In this document: piece by piece, positions 1 through 5,661 of the stretch
Numbering within the stretch: the stretch's first letter is position 1
Layout of the letters: every line of letters begins with the position of its first letter
Source: an uncultured Pirellulales bacterium
Lineage (GTDB): Bacteria > Planctomycetota > Planctomycetia > Pirellulales > Lacipirellulaceae
NCBI GenBank assembly: GCA_947258835.1
Contig: CAMYJY010000150.1
Location: 1-7,775, forward strand
Length of the DNA stretch: 7,775 nt
Direction: 5' to 3'
The notes under the pieces: model-generated
Databases searched by the model: none
Told to the model about the DNA's origin: nothing
What the model saw: the letters and a program-made list of their open reading frames with translations, nothing else
Made by a program: the position numbers and the translations under genes

Positions 1-183
1 ATGCCCATCTCCTTGTGCGCTCATCTATTTGAGCGTGTACGTTGATTGTCAAATTGCACACATTCGCAGCCCAAAGTCAAAACCGTGCTTGCTGAACTTG
101 TGCCTGCCTCCCTCGACTGCTCAGACTCATGCTTCAATAGGTTCCACCACCCTCAGTCGAGCCATGGGAACCTTGATGAGCCC
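1..183. other. Non-coding stretch downstream of the PIN toxin gene
   Basis: This is the region past the stop of the minus-strand toxin gene. I see no convincing gene. The plus-strand reading frame that begins at 46 runs antisense through the toxin gene and has no recognisable domain. A short inverted repeat at about 17-37 (CGCTCA ... TGAGCG) could form a small hairpin, but there is no T-run on either side to make it an intrinsic terminator. Confidence 0.5.
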
Positions 184-597
184 CTAGACTTTTCGTGTTG
201 CCAGACCAGCACGCTTGGCCGCGGCAACCTGCCGCTTGTCAGCGGATACAAAAAGATCAGCTCCCCACTCCAGCGCGCTGGCCACGTGCAGCGCGTCGAG
301 CGTACGCAAGGGCGACGCCTCCAGAACTCTCACGCAAGACAACACGACAGCCGGCGTCATATGGATGATGTCGGCATCTCGTACATCTTCCAACAGATAT
401 CGCTTAGCCGAATCGTACTGCCCGCGCGCTAGCGCGTGCTCGCGCCGGCGTCGATTGAGGGCCGATACGATCTCTGGAACACACAGCACGCTCAGCCCGA
501 GTTCGGTAGCCTCACCGCACACGGCGTCCACCTGCTCACTCCCGGGCTCTTCGATGAAGCGTTTGGCGAAGGCCGACGAATCAAGATATGCCTTCAT
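184..597 (-). CDS. vapC: VapC-like PIN-domain toxin (ribonuclease)
   Basis: The 137-residue product is a PIN-domain protein of type II toxin-antitoxin size; PIN toxins are Mg2+-dependent RNases that cleave tRNA or rRNA when freed from their antitoxin. The acidic active-site set is visible: D6 in the opening MKAYLDSSAF, E42 in VPEIVSAL, D101 in LRTLDALHVASAL and D120 in FVSADKRQ. That is the normal order and spacing, so the enzyme looks intact. The ATG at 597 lies 17 bp inside the end of the antitoxin gene, which implies translational coupling. A GGGAG motif sits almost directly before the ATG. The family is clear; the RNA target cannot be told from sequence. Confidence 0.92.
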   Translation of the reverse strand: MKAYLDSSAFAKRFIEEPGSEQVDAVCGEATELGLSVLCVPEIVSALNRRRREHALARGQYDSAKRYLLEDVRDADIIHMTPAVVLSCVRVLEASPLRTLDALHVASALEWGADLFVSADKRQVAAAKRAGLATRKV

Positions 598-820
598 GCT
601 CCCGCTCTTTGAGTATGGCTGCGGTCAGTTCCGCGCCCTTCCGCGTGAGGCGCCGGGCCGGACGCTTCCAGGACGGTTCTGCTTGTTCCGGGGCGCTCAT
701 GGGGCAAACCCGGGCGATCGGTCGCCCGTGCCGCATCACAACGATCGTCTCGCCGTTCTCAACTTCGGTAAGCATACCCGAGGCGTGACTGCGGAATTCA
801 GTGAGGGATACGTTTTTCAC
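581..820 (-). CDS. vapB: Phd/YefM-type antitoxin of the PIN toxin
   Basis: This 79-residue protein begins VKNVSLTEFRSHASGMLTEV and continues with ENGETIVVMRHGRPIARV, the typical Phd/YefM fold: an N-terminal DNA-binding half that also represses its own operon. The polar, charged tail from about residue 42 is expected to wrap the PIN toxin. I chose the GTG at 820 instead of the longer frame from 943. GGAGGTG (831-825) sits four bases upstream of the GTG, the homology starts exactly there, and the operator and promoter lie just beyond it. The 41 extra residues of the longer frame would be encoded by the promoter itself. The gene is first in the operon and overlaps the toxin gene by 17 bp. Confidence 0.9.
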   Translation of the reverse strand: MKNVSLTEFRSHASGMLTEVENGETIVVMRHGRPIARVCPMSAPEQAEPSWKRPARRLTRKGAELTAAILKEREHEGIS

Positions 821-835
821 AAAGCACCTCCAATG

Positions 836-867
836 CTGTACAGAAGTGTACGATGTTCTGTACAGAA
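836..867. promoter_or_regulatory. Operator: paired CTGTACAG palindromes in the toxin-antitoxin promoter
   Basis: Two identical 8-bp palindromes CTGTACAG (836-843 and 858-865) have centres 22 bp apart, about two helical turns. The block CTGTACAGAA (836-845) and TTCTGTACAG (856-865) forms a perfect 10-bp inverted repeat around a 10-bp spacer, and 856-867 is itself a 12-bp palindrome. A third GTAC core lies in the spacer at 848-851. The sites overlap the promoter spacer, the -10 box and the start region, the expected place for autoregulation by the antitoxin-toxin complex. Binding is inferred. Confidence 0.75.
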
Positions 868-873
868 TGTCAA
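845..873 (-). promoter_or_regulatory. Promoter of the antitoxin-toxin operon
   Basis: Read on the minus strand, a perfect TTGACA -35 box (873-868) is followed by exactly 17 bp and then TACACT (850-845), four of six matches to the -10 consensus. Transcription would start near 838, giving a leader of about 18 bases that contains GGAGG. Assignment is by consensus only. Confidence 0.7.
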
Positions 874-974
874 CAGGGGTAGGGGATGGCAATTTGGTGT
901 CACGCTCCTGTTCGGTGGGCAATTTGCTTACGGCGTTATGCACTCTTGATGGGTCGCTGTAAAATTCGATGCAA

Positions 975-1043
975 AATTACAATAAATAATTGAATTGTGT
1001 AATTTTTCTTCTAGAATTACAAAACGTCAGTTTTTTGTGTAAT
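975..1043. promoter_or_regulatory. Duplicated inverted-repeat operator before the Fic gene
   Basis: The pattern AATTACAA, 12 bases, TTGTGTAAT occurs twice, at 975-1003 and 1015-1043, offset by exactly 40 bp. Within each unit ATTAC and GTAAT are inverted (976-980 with 999-1003, and 1016-1020 with 1039-1043). The first unit covers the candidate -35 box; the second overlaps the -10 box and probable start. This geometry suits cooperative repression. The Fic protein's own C-terminal winged-helix-like region is one candidate binder, but this is inferred. Confidence 0.65.
990..1017 (+). promoter_or_regulatory. Likely promoter of the Fic gene
   Basis: TTGAAT (990-995, four of six -35 matches) and TAGAAT (1012-1017, five of six -10 matches) are separated by 16 bp in an AT-rich stretch upstream of the Fic start codon. 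A start near 1024 would leave a leader of about 30 bases. Only the consensus fit supports it. Confidence 0.5.
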
Positions 1044-1055
1044 GGGCCATAAGTC

Positions 1056-2231
1056 ATGGAATCCAAACTGTTTAAAGAAAAAGCAACTGGAAATTTGTTC
1101 AGTTTTTTTAATCTTCTTACCGGAAAGAACGACAAATACTTCGTTCCTAGCCCACTGCCTCCCCAGTGGGAATTCCCGATCGATTTGTGGCCGCTATTAT
1201 CCCAAGCAAACACCGCTTTGGGGAGGCTGGACGAGGCAGCCATTCGGCTGGAAGATCCCGACCTGCTACTGAGGCCGCTACAGAGCCGTGAGGCAATTAC
1301 GTCTTCTAGCATGGAAGGAACAATTGTTACCCCTGAGCAACTCCTACTCTATGAGCTGGACCCCAAAGAGCCAGATTCAGCTGAAGGGAAGTCTGCTGAC
1401 TGGAAAGAGGTGTTTAATTACGGCAGGGCACTATCGCGAGGCTGCGAACTGTTAGAAAAGCTCCCGTTTTGTACGCGACTAATTCAAGAGATGCATAAAG
1501 TCTTGATGGATGGGGCAAGGGGGCAGTTAAAACGTCCCGGTGAATTTCGTCGATCGCATGCGCAAATTGGGCACGATGCGAAGTACAACGCTCCGCAAGT
1601 GCCTGAACTACCAGGCTTGATGTCAAATCTCGAAAAGTACATGAACGACACCAGTAAAAAACATGACCCGCTCGTGCTGTGCTACATAGTTCACTACCAA
1701 TTCGAAGCCATCCATCCTTTTCGTGACGGAAACGGAAGGGTTGGTCGAGCGCTGCTGGCGTTAATGATTTACAAACTTCTTGGGCACTCAAAGCCGTGGT
1801 TATACATGAGCCCGTTCTTCGAAAAATACAAGTCGGAATATACGGGTGGACTGTTCCAAGTAAGCACTGCAGGGGCTTGGAGGGAATGGATCGAATTCTG
1901 CCTGAATGGAACGCTTCAGCAAGCCCAAGACGCTGTACGTAGATGTAACCGTTTTGAATCACTCAGGAAAGAATTCCACGCTTGTGTAGAGGCTCCCACC
2001 ACGAGAAGTCATGACATTATCGACAATCTATTCAAGCAACCAGTTGTTACCATCACCAGCACGCAAGCCAAGTTCGGAACGACCTACCACACGGCAAGAT
2101 CCGACCTGGAGAGATTGCAGGAGGCGGGGATCTTGTCAGCGCTGCCTGGAACGCGGCCGCGCGCGTTTTACGCCAAGAAGCTCATGCTCGCAGCCTACGG
2201 TGAAACCGGCGAAGACGAAGATTCGGAATAA
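1056..2231 (+). CDS. Fic family protein (class II AMPylase-like)
   Basis: This 391-residue protein has the Fic core motif HPFRDGNGRVGR at 220-231, a full match to HxFxxGNGRxxR. The catalytic His is H220, and the loop binds the ATP phosphates; Fic enzymes usually transfer AMP to a target hydroxyl. An N-terminal Fic_N-like region (about 35-115) carries SSSMEG at 83-88, matching the inhibitory motif (S/T)xxxE(G/N), with E87 as the likely blocking glutamate. This makes it a class II, self-inhibited Fic protein that needs no separate antitoxin. Residues 165-185 resemble the flap that positions substrates. The C-terminal part (about 318-375) looks like a winged helix, common in standalone Fic proteins. 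The ATG at 1056 has only a weak GGG upstream. The gene diverges from the PIN module and is more AT-rich than its neighbours, so transfer is plausible. The target is unknown. Confidence 0.92.
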   Translation: MESKLFKEKATGNLFSFFNLLTGKNDKYFVPSPLPPQWEFPIDLWPLLSQANTALGRLDEAAIRLEDPDLLLRPLQSREAITSSSMEGTIVTPEQLLLYELDPKEPDSAEGKSADWKEVFNYGRALSRGCELLEKLPFCTRLIQEMHKVLMDGARGQLKRPGEFRRSHAQIGHDAKYNAPQVPELPGLMSNLEKYMNDTSKKHDPLVLCYIVHYQFEAIHPFRDGNGRVGRALLALMIYKLLGHSKPWLYMSPFFEKYKSEYTGGLFQVSTAGAWREWIEFCLNGTLQQAQDAVRRCNRFESLRKEFHACVEAPTTRSHDIIDNLFKQPVVTITSTQAKFGTTYHTARSDLERLQEAGILSALPGTRPRAFYAKKLMLAAYGETGEDEDSE

Positions 2232-2243
2232 TAGCACGGCTGC

Positions 2244-2272
2244 TTGTGGTGGCAATCTGAGCCTGTCACAAT
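2244..2272 (+). promoter_or_regulatory. Weak promoter candidate before the ZIP gene
   Basis: TTGTGG (2244-2249) and CACAAT (2267-2272) are 17 bp apart in the 73-bp gap after the Fic gene, with three and four matches to consensus. The gap has no visible terminator, so the ZIP gene could also be read through from the Fic gene. Confidence 0.25.
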
Positions 2273-2304
2273 AGGGGATTGGCTGATTTTCACGCGAGTG
2301 CCCC

Positions 2305-3231
2305 ATGAATCCGTTAGTCCCGCTGACCTACTACTGCCTGCTGATTTTAGGGGCCTCCATTGCCGGTGGGATGTTTCCTGTCTGGTTTCGACTGACGCAC
2401 CGCCGGATGGAATGCGCGGTGAGCTTTGTGGCGGGGGTCATGCTGGGCGTCGGCCTGCTGCACTTGCTGCCCCATGCCTACCAGCAAGTGCTGGACAATG
2501 CGCCCCACACGAGTACTACGGCCGACACGGCACTGCGCGTCATGCTGTGGGTCCTGGCCGGGTTGCTGACGATGTTTTTTATCGAACGATTCTTTTGCTT
2601 CCACCATCATGACGTGGAGGATGGTGAGGTCACCTGCCACCATCATGACCAGGTGGATGATCACGGCGAAGATCACGGGCACGGCCATGACCTGACCTGG
2701 AGCGGCGCTGCCTTGGGACTGACGCTGCATAGCATCATTGCCGGTGTGGCGCTGGCTGCCAGTGTGGGGCATGGTCCGCAAGGCTTGCCGCTGGCCGGTC
2801 TGGGGACTTTTTTGGTGATCTTGCTGCACAAACCGTTTGATTCCATGACCATTGCCACCCTGATGGCCCGCGGTGGCTGGTCGCTGGGCTGGCGGCATCT
2901 GGTGAACGGCCTGTTTGCCCTGGCCATTCCCCTCGGGGCTGCCATTTTCTATCTGGGGATCGTGGGCGAGGCCGACGGTGGTGTGACGCTCGGCTATGCC
3001 CTCGCCTTCGCAGCAGGCACGTTTTTGTGTATTTCGCTCAGCGATCTCCTCCCAGAACTGCAATTCCATGACCATGACCGCGGCAAGCTCTCGCTGGCAC
3101 TGTTGCTGGGTTTGCTGTTGGCCTATGGCATCTGCCGTCTGGAAGCGACCGCGCACCAACACCCGGTTGAGGGTGCGGAAGGGGGTGCGGAAGGGGTCAG
3201 GCACATTTCTGCGGCGGTTGGATGGCGCTGA
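2305..3231 (+). CDS. ZIP family divalent metal transporter
   Basis: This 308-residue inner-membrane protein has the eight-helix ZIP layout (helices near 7-27, 38-60, 76-97, 132-153, 163-184, 199-219, 228-249 and 262-280). ZIP proteins move Zn2+, Fe2+ or Mn2+ into the cytoplasm. Helix 2 has GLLHLLPHA (H53, H57); helix 4 has LHSIIAGVAL (H142), like the HSxxxG signature of eukaryote-type ZIPs; helix 5 has LLHKPFDS (H175, K176, with D179 where Glu is common); helix 7 has LSDLLPELQFHDHD. The long loop between helices 3 and 4 (about 99-129) is packed with His and Asp (FHHHD, CHHHD, DHGEDHGHGHD) and probably binds metal. A TGA codon lies in frame seven codons upstream with no other start between, so ATG 2305 is the only ATG start. 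The last 20 or so residues (EGAEGGAEGVRHISAAVGWR) are encoded by a repeat and look foreign. Metal specificity is not determined. Confidence 0.88.
   Translation: MNPLVPLTYYCLLILGASIAGGMFPVWFRLTHRRMECAVSFVAGVMLGVGLLHLLPHAYQQVLDNAPHTSTTADTALRVMLWVLAGLLTMFFIERFFCFHHHDVEDGEVTCHHHDQVDDHGEDHGHGHDLTWSGAALGLTLHSIIAGVALAASVGHGPQGLPLAGLGTFLVILLHKPFDSMTIATLMARGGWSLGWRHLVNGLFALAIPLGAAIFYLGIVGEADGGVTLGYALAFAAGTFLCISLSDLLPELQFHDHDRGKLSLALLLGLLLAYGICRLEATAHQHPVEGAEGGAEGVRHISAAVGWR
3171..3194 (+). repeat. Tandem 12-bp duplication at the end of the ZIP gene
   Basis: GGGTGCGGAAGG occurs twice back to back (3171-3182 and 3183-3194). It encodes the GAEGGAEG segment of the transporter tail and leads directly into the first REP-like copy. 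Confidence 0.85.
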
Positions 3232-3330
3232 AGGGGTCAGTGGCGCGGAAGGGGTCAGGCACATTTTTTCGGCGGTTGTGCTGGTGTTGCTAGGCACGGC
3301 CCCGCGCGCCGAAAAAATGAGCCAGACCCC
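3187..3330. repeat. REP-like repeat cluster with inverted partner
   Basis: A 34-bp unit beginning GCGGAAGGGGTCAGGCACAT occurs at 3187-3220 and 3245-3278, with only two differences. A fragment containing GAAGGGGTCAG lies between them at about 3226-3240. At 3307-3330 the core is present in reverse orientation; 22 of 24 bases pair with 3251-3274 across a 32-bp spacer, giving a potential long hairpin. GGGGTCAGGCACATTTTTTC-like units resemble REP/BIME elements mobilised by REP-associated tyrosine transposases; that link is from general knowledge, and no transposase is present here. The cluster sits between convergent genes, where the hairpin could slow or stop transcription from both sides. Confidence 0.8.
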
Positions 3331-3399
3331 GAGAGGAGCGGTCCTGCAGTCCTACCAAGTCAGGCCCCGCACCCGTCTCCGTTTCTCTCTGCGCCTCGC

Positions 3400-4431
3400 C
3401 TACACCGAGAGCACTGCCGCGTGCGGCTGAACTTTCTTGCCTGCAGCCTGCCCGGCTGTGAGCCACTCCAAAATCCGCCAATCCAGCCAGTAGAAGTCGG
3501 GGTCGTGGTTGCGGCGGGCCAGGCAGGCCAAGTGGCCGCCGTGCGGCGTGGTGATCACCTCCGTGGAAGCACTGCGAGGGAATCGGAAGAGGGGCTCTAC
3601 CGGCACAATGGGATCGTCTTCGCTGAAGTAAATCGTCAGCGGTTGTTCAATGGCGGTTAGCTTGGGGCCGGGCGAGGTCTGTGCATAATAATCCTCGGCC
3701 GACTGAAAACCCCCGCTGGGGGCGATCACCAACTCATCGATCTCCCGCAGTCGACGGGGCCGCTCCGGGATGCGCGCGGGAGCCGTTTCTGGGAAGTGAT
3801 GCCAGCGATTGATAATTTGTCTCCACAGGATGCGGACAAAAAACCGATCGTACAGCCGTCCCCAAAAGGTGCGGAAGTGGCGCTCCACGTGGGCCAACTC
3901 AATCGGGGGGCAGATGACAAAAGAACGTGTCAAGTTGCCAATCCGCAAGGGACCCGCCGCGGCGAGCATATTCATCGTCAGCGTGCCGCCCATGGAAAAG
4001 GCCACAATCGAGGTGTCACTCTCCGGATAGAGGTCGGCCAAGTGCCGCAGGGCCGCGGCCACATCGGCCTCTTGGCCACAGTGGGTGGGCAATTTTGCCA
4101 GCCCCTCCCCTGCCCCGCAGCCCCGCATGTCCATCCGGAAAACCCGGTAGCCCGCCGCGACCAACCGCTCCGCTATCCGCGTCATGTAAGCACTGCGGTA
4201 GCTGCCACCCAAACCGTGGATCAAGAGCACGCTGGCCAGGTTGGCCGCGGCCGCCGGAGGCGCGTCTTCGTGGAGCACAAGCCGATCACCATCGTCCAAC
4301 GTCACCACGTGCCGAGTGGCCCGGTAAGGGGCTGCCTGCCGCGGCCAATGAATCCCCAAAATCGTCTGCAGGTGGGGATTGGCCAGCAGGCGGGGTGGAG
4401 AAAAATTCCAGTTGTCCCTGGCATCAGGCAT
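3400..4431 (-). CDS. YheT-like alpha/beta-fold hydrolase
   Basis: This 343-residue protein is an alpha/beta-fold hydrolase of the COG0429/YheT type. The family hallmark NPHLQTILG is at 18-26. HGLGGS (72-77) forms the oxyanion region, AFSMGG (144-149) is the nucleophile elbow with S146, EDDPIVP (271-277) offers D273 as the acid, and HGGH (297-300) offers H300 as the base, so the triad looks complete. Length is normal for the family. These are predicted cytoplasmic esterases or lipases with poorly known substrates. A TGA lies four codons upstream in frame, which fixes ATG 4431 as the earliest start, yet the bases before it contain CACCTCC instead of a Shine-Dalgarno site. The gene converges on the ZIP gene with repeats between. 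No evident functional tie to the metal genes. Confidence 0.88.
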   Translation of the reverse strand: MPDARDNWNFSPPRLLANPHLQTILGIHWPRQAAPYRATRHVVTLDDGDRLVLHEDAPPAAAANLASVLLIHGLGGSYRSAYMTRIAERLVAAGYRVFRMDMRGCGAGEGLAKLPTHCGQEADVAAALRHLADLYPESDTSIVAFSMGGTLTMNMLAAAGPLRIGNLTRSFVICPPIELAHVERHFRTFWGRLYDRFFVRILWRQIINRWHHFPETAPARIPERPRRLREIDELVIAPSGGFQSAEDYYAQTSPGPKLTAIEQPLTIYFSEDDPIVPVEPLFRFPRSASTEVITTPHGGHLACLARRNHDPDFYWLDWRILEWLTAGQAAGKKVQPHAAVLSV

Positions 4432-4766
4432 CTTGGAGGTGACTCATGGGTGCTGGGGATACGCGAGCGCTGCGGATTGGCAAGGCGGCCGGGAGCGTCT
4501 TCGGAGATATTTTCTGCGCCCAAAATTTACCAAAAATTTCCCTCGTTGGTTAGCCGAACTTGCCTTCCGCCGAGAAAAATCGAGCCCTCCACGCTGCCAG
4601 CAGTGAAAATCTTCTGTTGTTTATGAAGTTTTGGAGTATCGGCGTGAAGTCGGAAAAAAACGGTGTTTTTGTCTTGCACTCGATCTAAAAAGGGACCATA
4701 AAGAATTCAGTTAAATACGATGAACCAAGACGTGCCGAATATACCGGCCTCCATTCCCCAGCTGCC
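4432..4766. other. Divergent intergenic region
   Basis: This 335-bp gap separates the minus-strand hydrolase from the plus-strand His/Cys-rich gene. An AT-rich pocket at 4521-4543 has a short direct repeat (CAAAATTTACC, then CAAAAATTTCCC) and could hold the hydrolase promoter, but no convincing -35/-10 pair was found. AAAAAC-GGT-GTTTTT at 4656-4670 is a small perfect hairpin just before the candidate plus-strand promoter. I did not recognise a Zur or Fur box. Confidence 0.5.
4674..4702 (+). promoter_or_regulatory. Candidate promoter for the His/Cys-rich gene
   Basis: TTGCAC (4674-4679) and CATAAA (4697-4702) are 17 bp apart in an AT-rich stretch, with three and four consensus matches. The AAAAAC/GTTTTT inverted repeat lies immediately upstream. 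It could drive the three plus-strand genes that follow. Confidence 0.35.
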
Positions 4767-5408
4767 ATGCCCCGCCTGCTACAAAATACGGTTTCCGTCG
4801 GAGTTGCGGCATTCTATGCGTTGGCGATCGTATTGGGCCACGCCCTGCACGACCATGGAGATTGCCAGCACGCCAGCTGTGCCTCGACTTGCTGTGAAAG
4901 TCGTGTCGACGGAGGCTGCAGTTCAACGGCCGCTGGGCATCAGCATCAGGCCCACGATGTAAAGCACGGGGCCACTGGTTGCGGGGCTACTGATCACGGG
5001 GCTAGGGGGCCAGAGGAGTCGCGGTGCCCGTGCGGACATCATCACCACGGAGAAGATTCGTCCCATACCGCCCATGACAGCTTGGCCTCCCGCACAGATG
5101 GTCCCGCTACGGGTAGTCCCGCTACGGATAGTCCAGCTACGGGTAGTCCAGCTACGGGTAGTCCAGCTACGGGCCACGTTACGCAGGGCGGTCCTCAGCA
5201 AACGCAGAGCCGTAGTGCTATCCAGCCGGGAGCGCACGCTTGCCTGGGCTGTGAGCTAATTAGCCAACTTTCCGTTGGCTACACGCACGGCCTCCCGCAC
5301 GAGGTCCACCGCGCTCCCGGTTGCGCGGTGGCGTGCAGTTACCATTCTCCCTACGCCAAGAGCCCATCGCGGGTACGTGCCGCACGTGGGCCACCGGCTC
5401 TCTGCTAG
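4767..5408 (+). CDS. Small exported/membrane-anchored His- and Cys-rich protein, probably metal-binding
   Basis: I do not recognise a named family. The 213-residue product starts with a hydrophobic segment (about 8-26, VSVGVAAFYALAIVLGHALH) that should act as a signal or anchor. The rest is rich in His and Cys: HDHGDCQHASCASTCC (28-43), HQHQAHDVKHG (58-68), CPCGHHHHGED (87-97), CLGC (159-162) and CAVAC (186-190). These suggest binding of Zn, Cu or similar outside the cytoplasm. Residues 113-137 are about five PATGS/PATDS repeats made by a 15-bp tandem repeat. The tail (HACLGCELISQL ... RAARGPPAL) resembles small CxxC proteins I recall from planctomycetes and is loosely like DUF2946. No other in-frame start follows the upstream TAA at 4686, so ATG 4767 is used, although its ribosome site is weak. 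With the ZIP gene nearby, a metal role is plausible but unproven. Confidence 0.7.
   Translation: MPRLLQNTVSVGVAAFYALAIVLGHALHDHGDCQHASCASTCCESRVDGGCSSTAAGHQHQAHDVKHGATGCGATDHGARGPEESRCPCGHHHHGEDSSHTAHDSLASRTDGPATGSPATDSPATGSPATGSPATGHVTQGGPQQTQSRSAIQPGAHACLGCELISQLSVGYTHGLPHEVHRAPGCAVACSYHSPYAKSPSRVRAARGPPALC
5101..5173 (+). repeat. 15-bp tandem repeat, about 4.9 copies
   Basis: GTCCMGCTACGGRTA units start at 5101, 5116, 5131, 5146 and 5161; the last is partial. Units three and four are identical, and the others differ by one or two bases. The period is five codons, so copy-number change keeps the frame, and the repeat encodes the PATGS linker between the His-rich part and the C-terminal Cys part. 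Confidence 0.95.
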
Positions 5409-5661
5409 TCCGCTGCTCTGTGCTACGAACGGTAAAAATCTTTGAATCTTGCGCAAACTTGAGCGACCAACGGGAGCGGTCAAGCGCTTTCCGAGCGGCA
5501 GCTCGCTTTGGTTGGCGGCCCTGCCGTTGGCCACCTCAGCGACTCCAGGTGGGACGGCTTGGTCTTGCGCGCCGTGAAACGTGTCACGGTAGCGGGTCCG
5601 CGCCCTCCTGCTGGCAGCGCGGTTGGCCCTGTCCCCTCCTTTGTAAGAATTGGAAAATATC
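5409..5661. other. Intergenic region before the DUF1559 gene
   Basis: About 250 bp between the His/Cys-rich gene and the prepilin-like gene. Frames that cross it on either strand have no recognisable domain. I see no strong promoter, terminator with a T-run, or RNA gene. Only weak GC-rich hairpins around 5500-5535 were noticed. Confidence 0.45.

Noticed and set aside
17..37. Small hairpin CGCTCA/TGAGCG as a terminator of the toxin gene
   Set aside because: No T-run follows the stem on the minus strand, and the stem is only six pairs.
821..943. Longer antitoxin from the ATG at 943
   Set aside because: The added 41 residues would be encoded by the promoter, operator and ribosome site; the family homology begins at the GTG at 820.
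215..949. Plus-strand open frame of 244 codons
   Set aside because: It runs antisense through the toxin and antitoxin genes and their promoter, and its Ser/Arg-rich product has no domain.
2347..3297. Minus-strand open frame of 316 codons opposite the ZIP gene
   Set aside because: It mirrors the high-GC codons of a clear membrane transporter; its Gln/His/Arg-rich product has no recognisable fold.
3796..4626. Plus-strand open frame of 276 codons opposite the hydrolase
   Set aside because: The hydrolase on the other strand has a complete triad and family motif; this frame is its shadow.
4720..4962. 80-codon plus-strand frame starting before the His/Cys-rich gene
   Set aside because: It overlaps the His/Cys-rich gene in another frame, has no signal or domain, and its ATG has no ribosome site.
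5101..5173. CRISPR-like array
   Set aside because: The units are directly adjacent with no spacers, lie in a coding frame and have a codon-multiple period.
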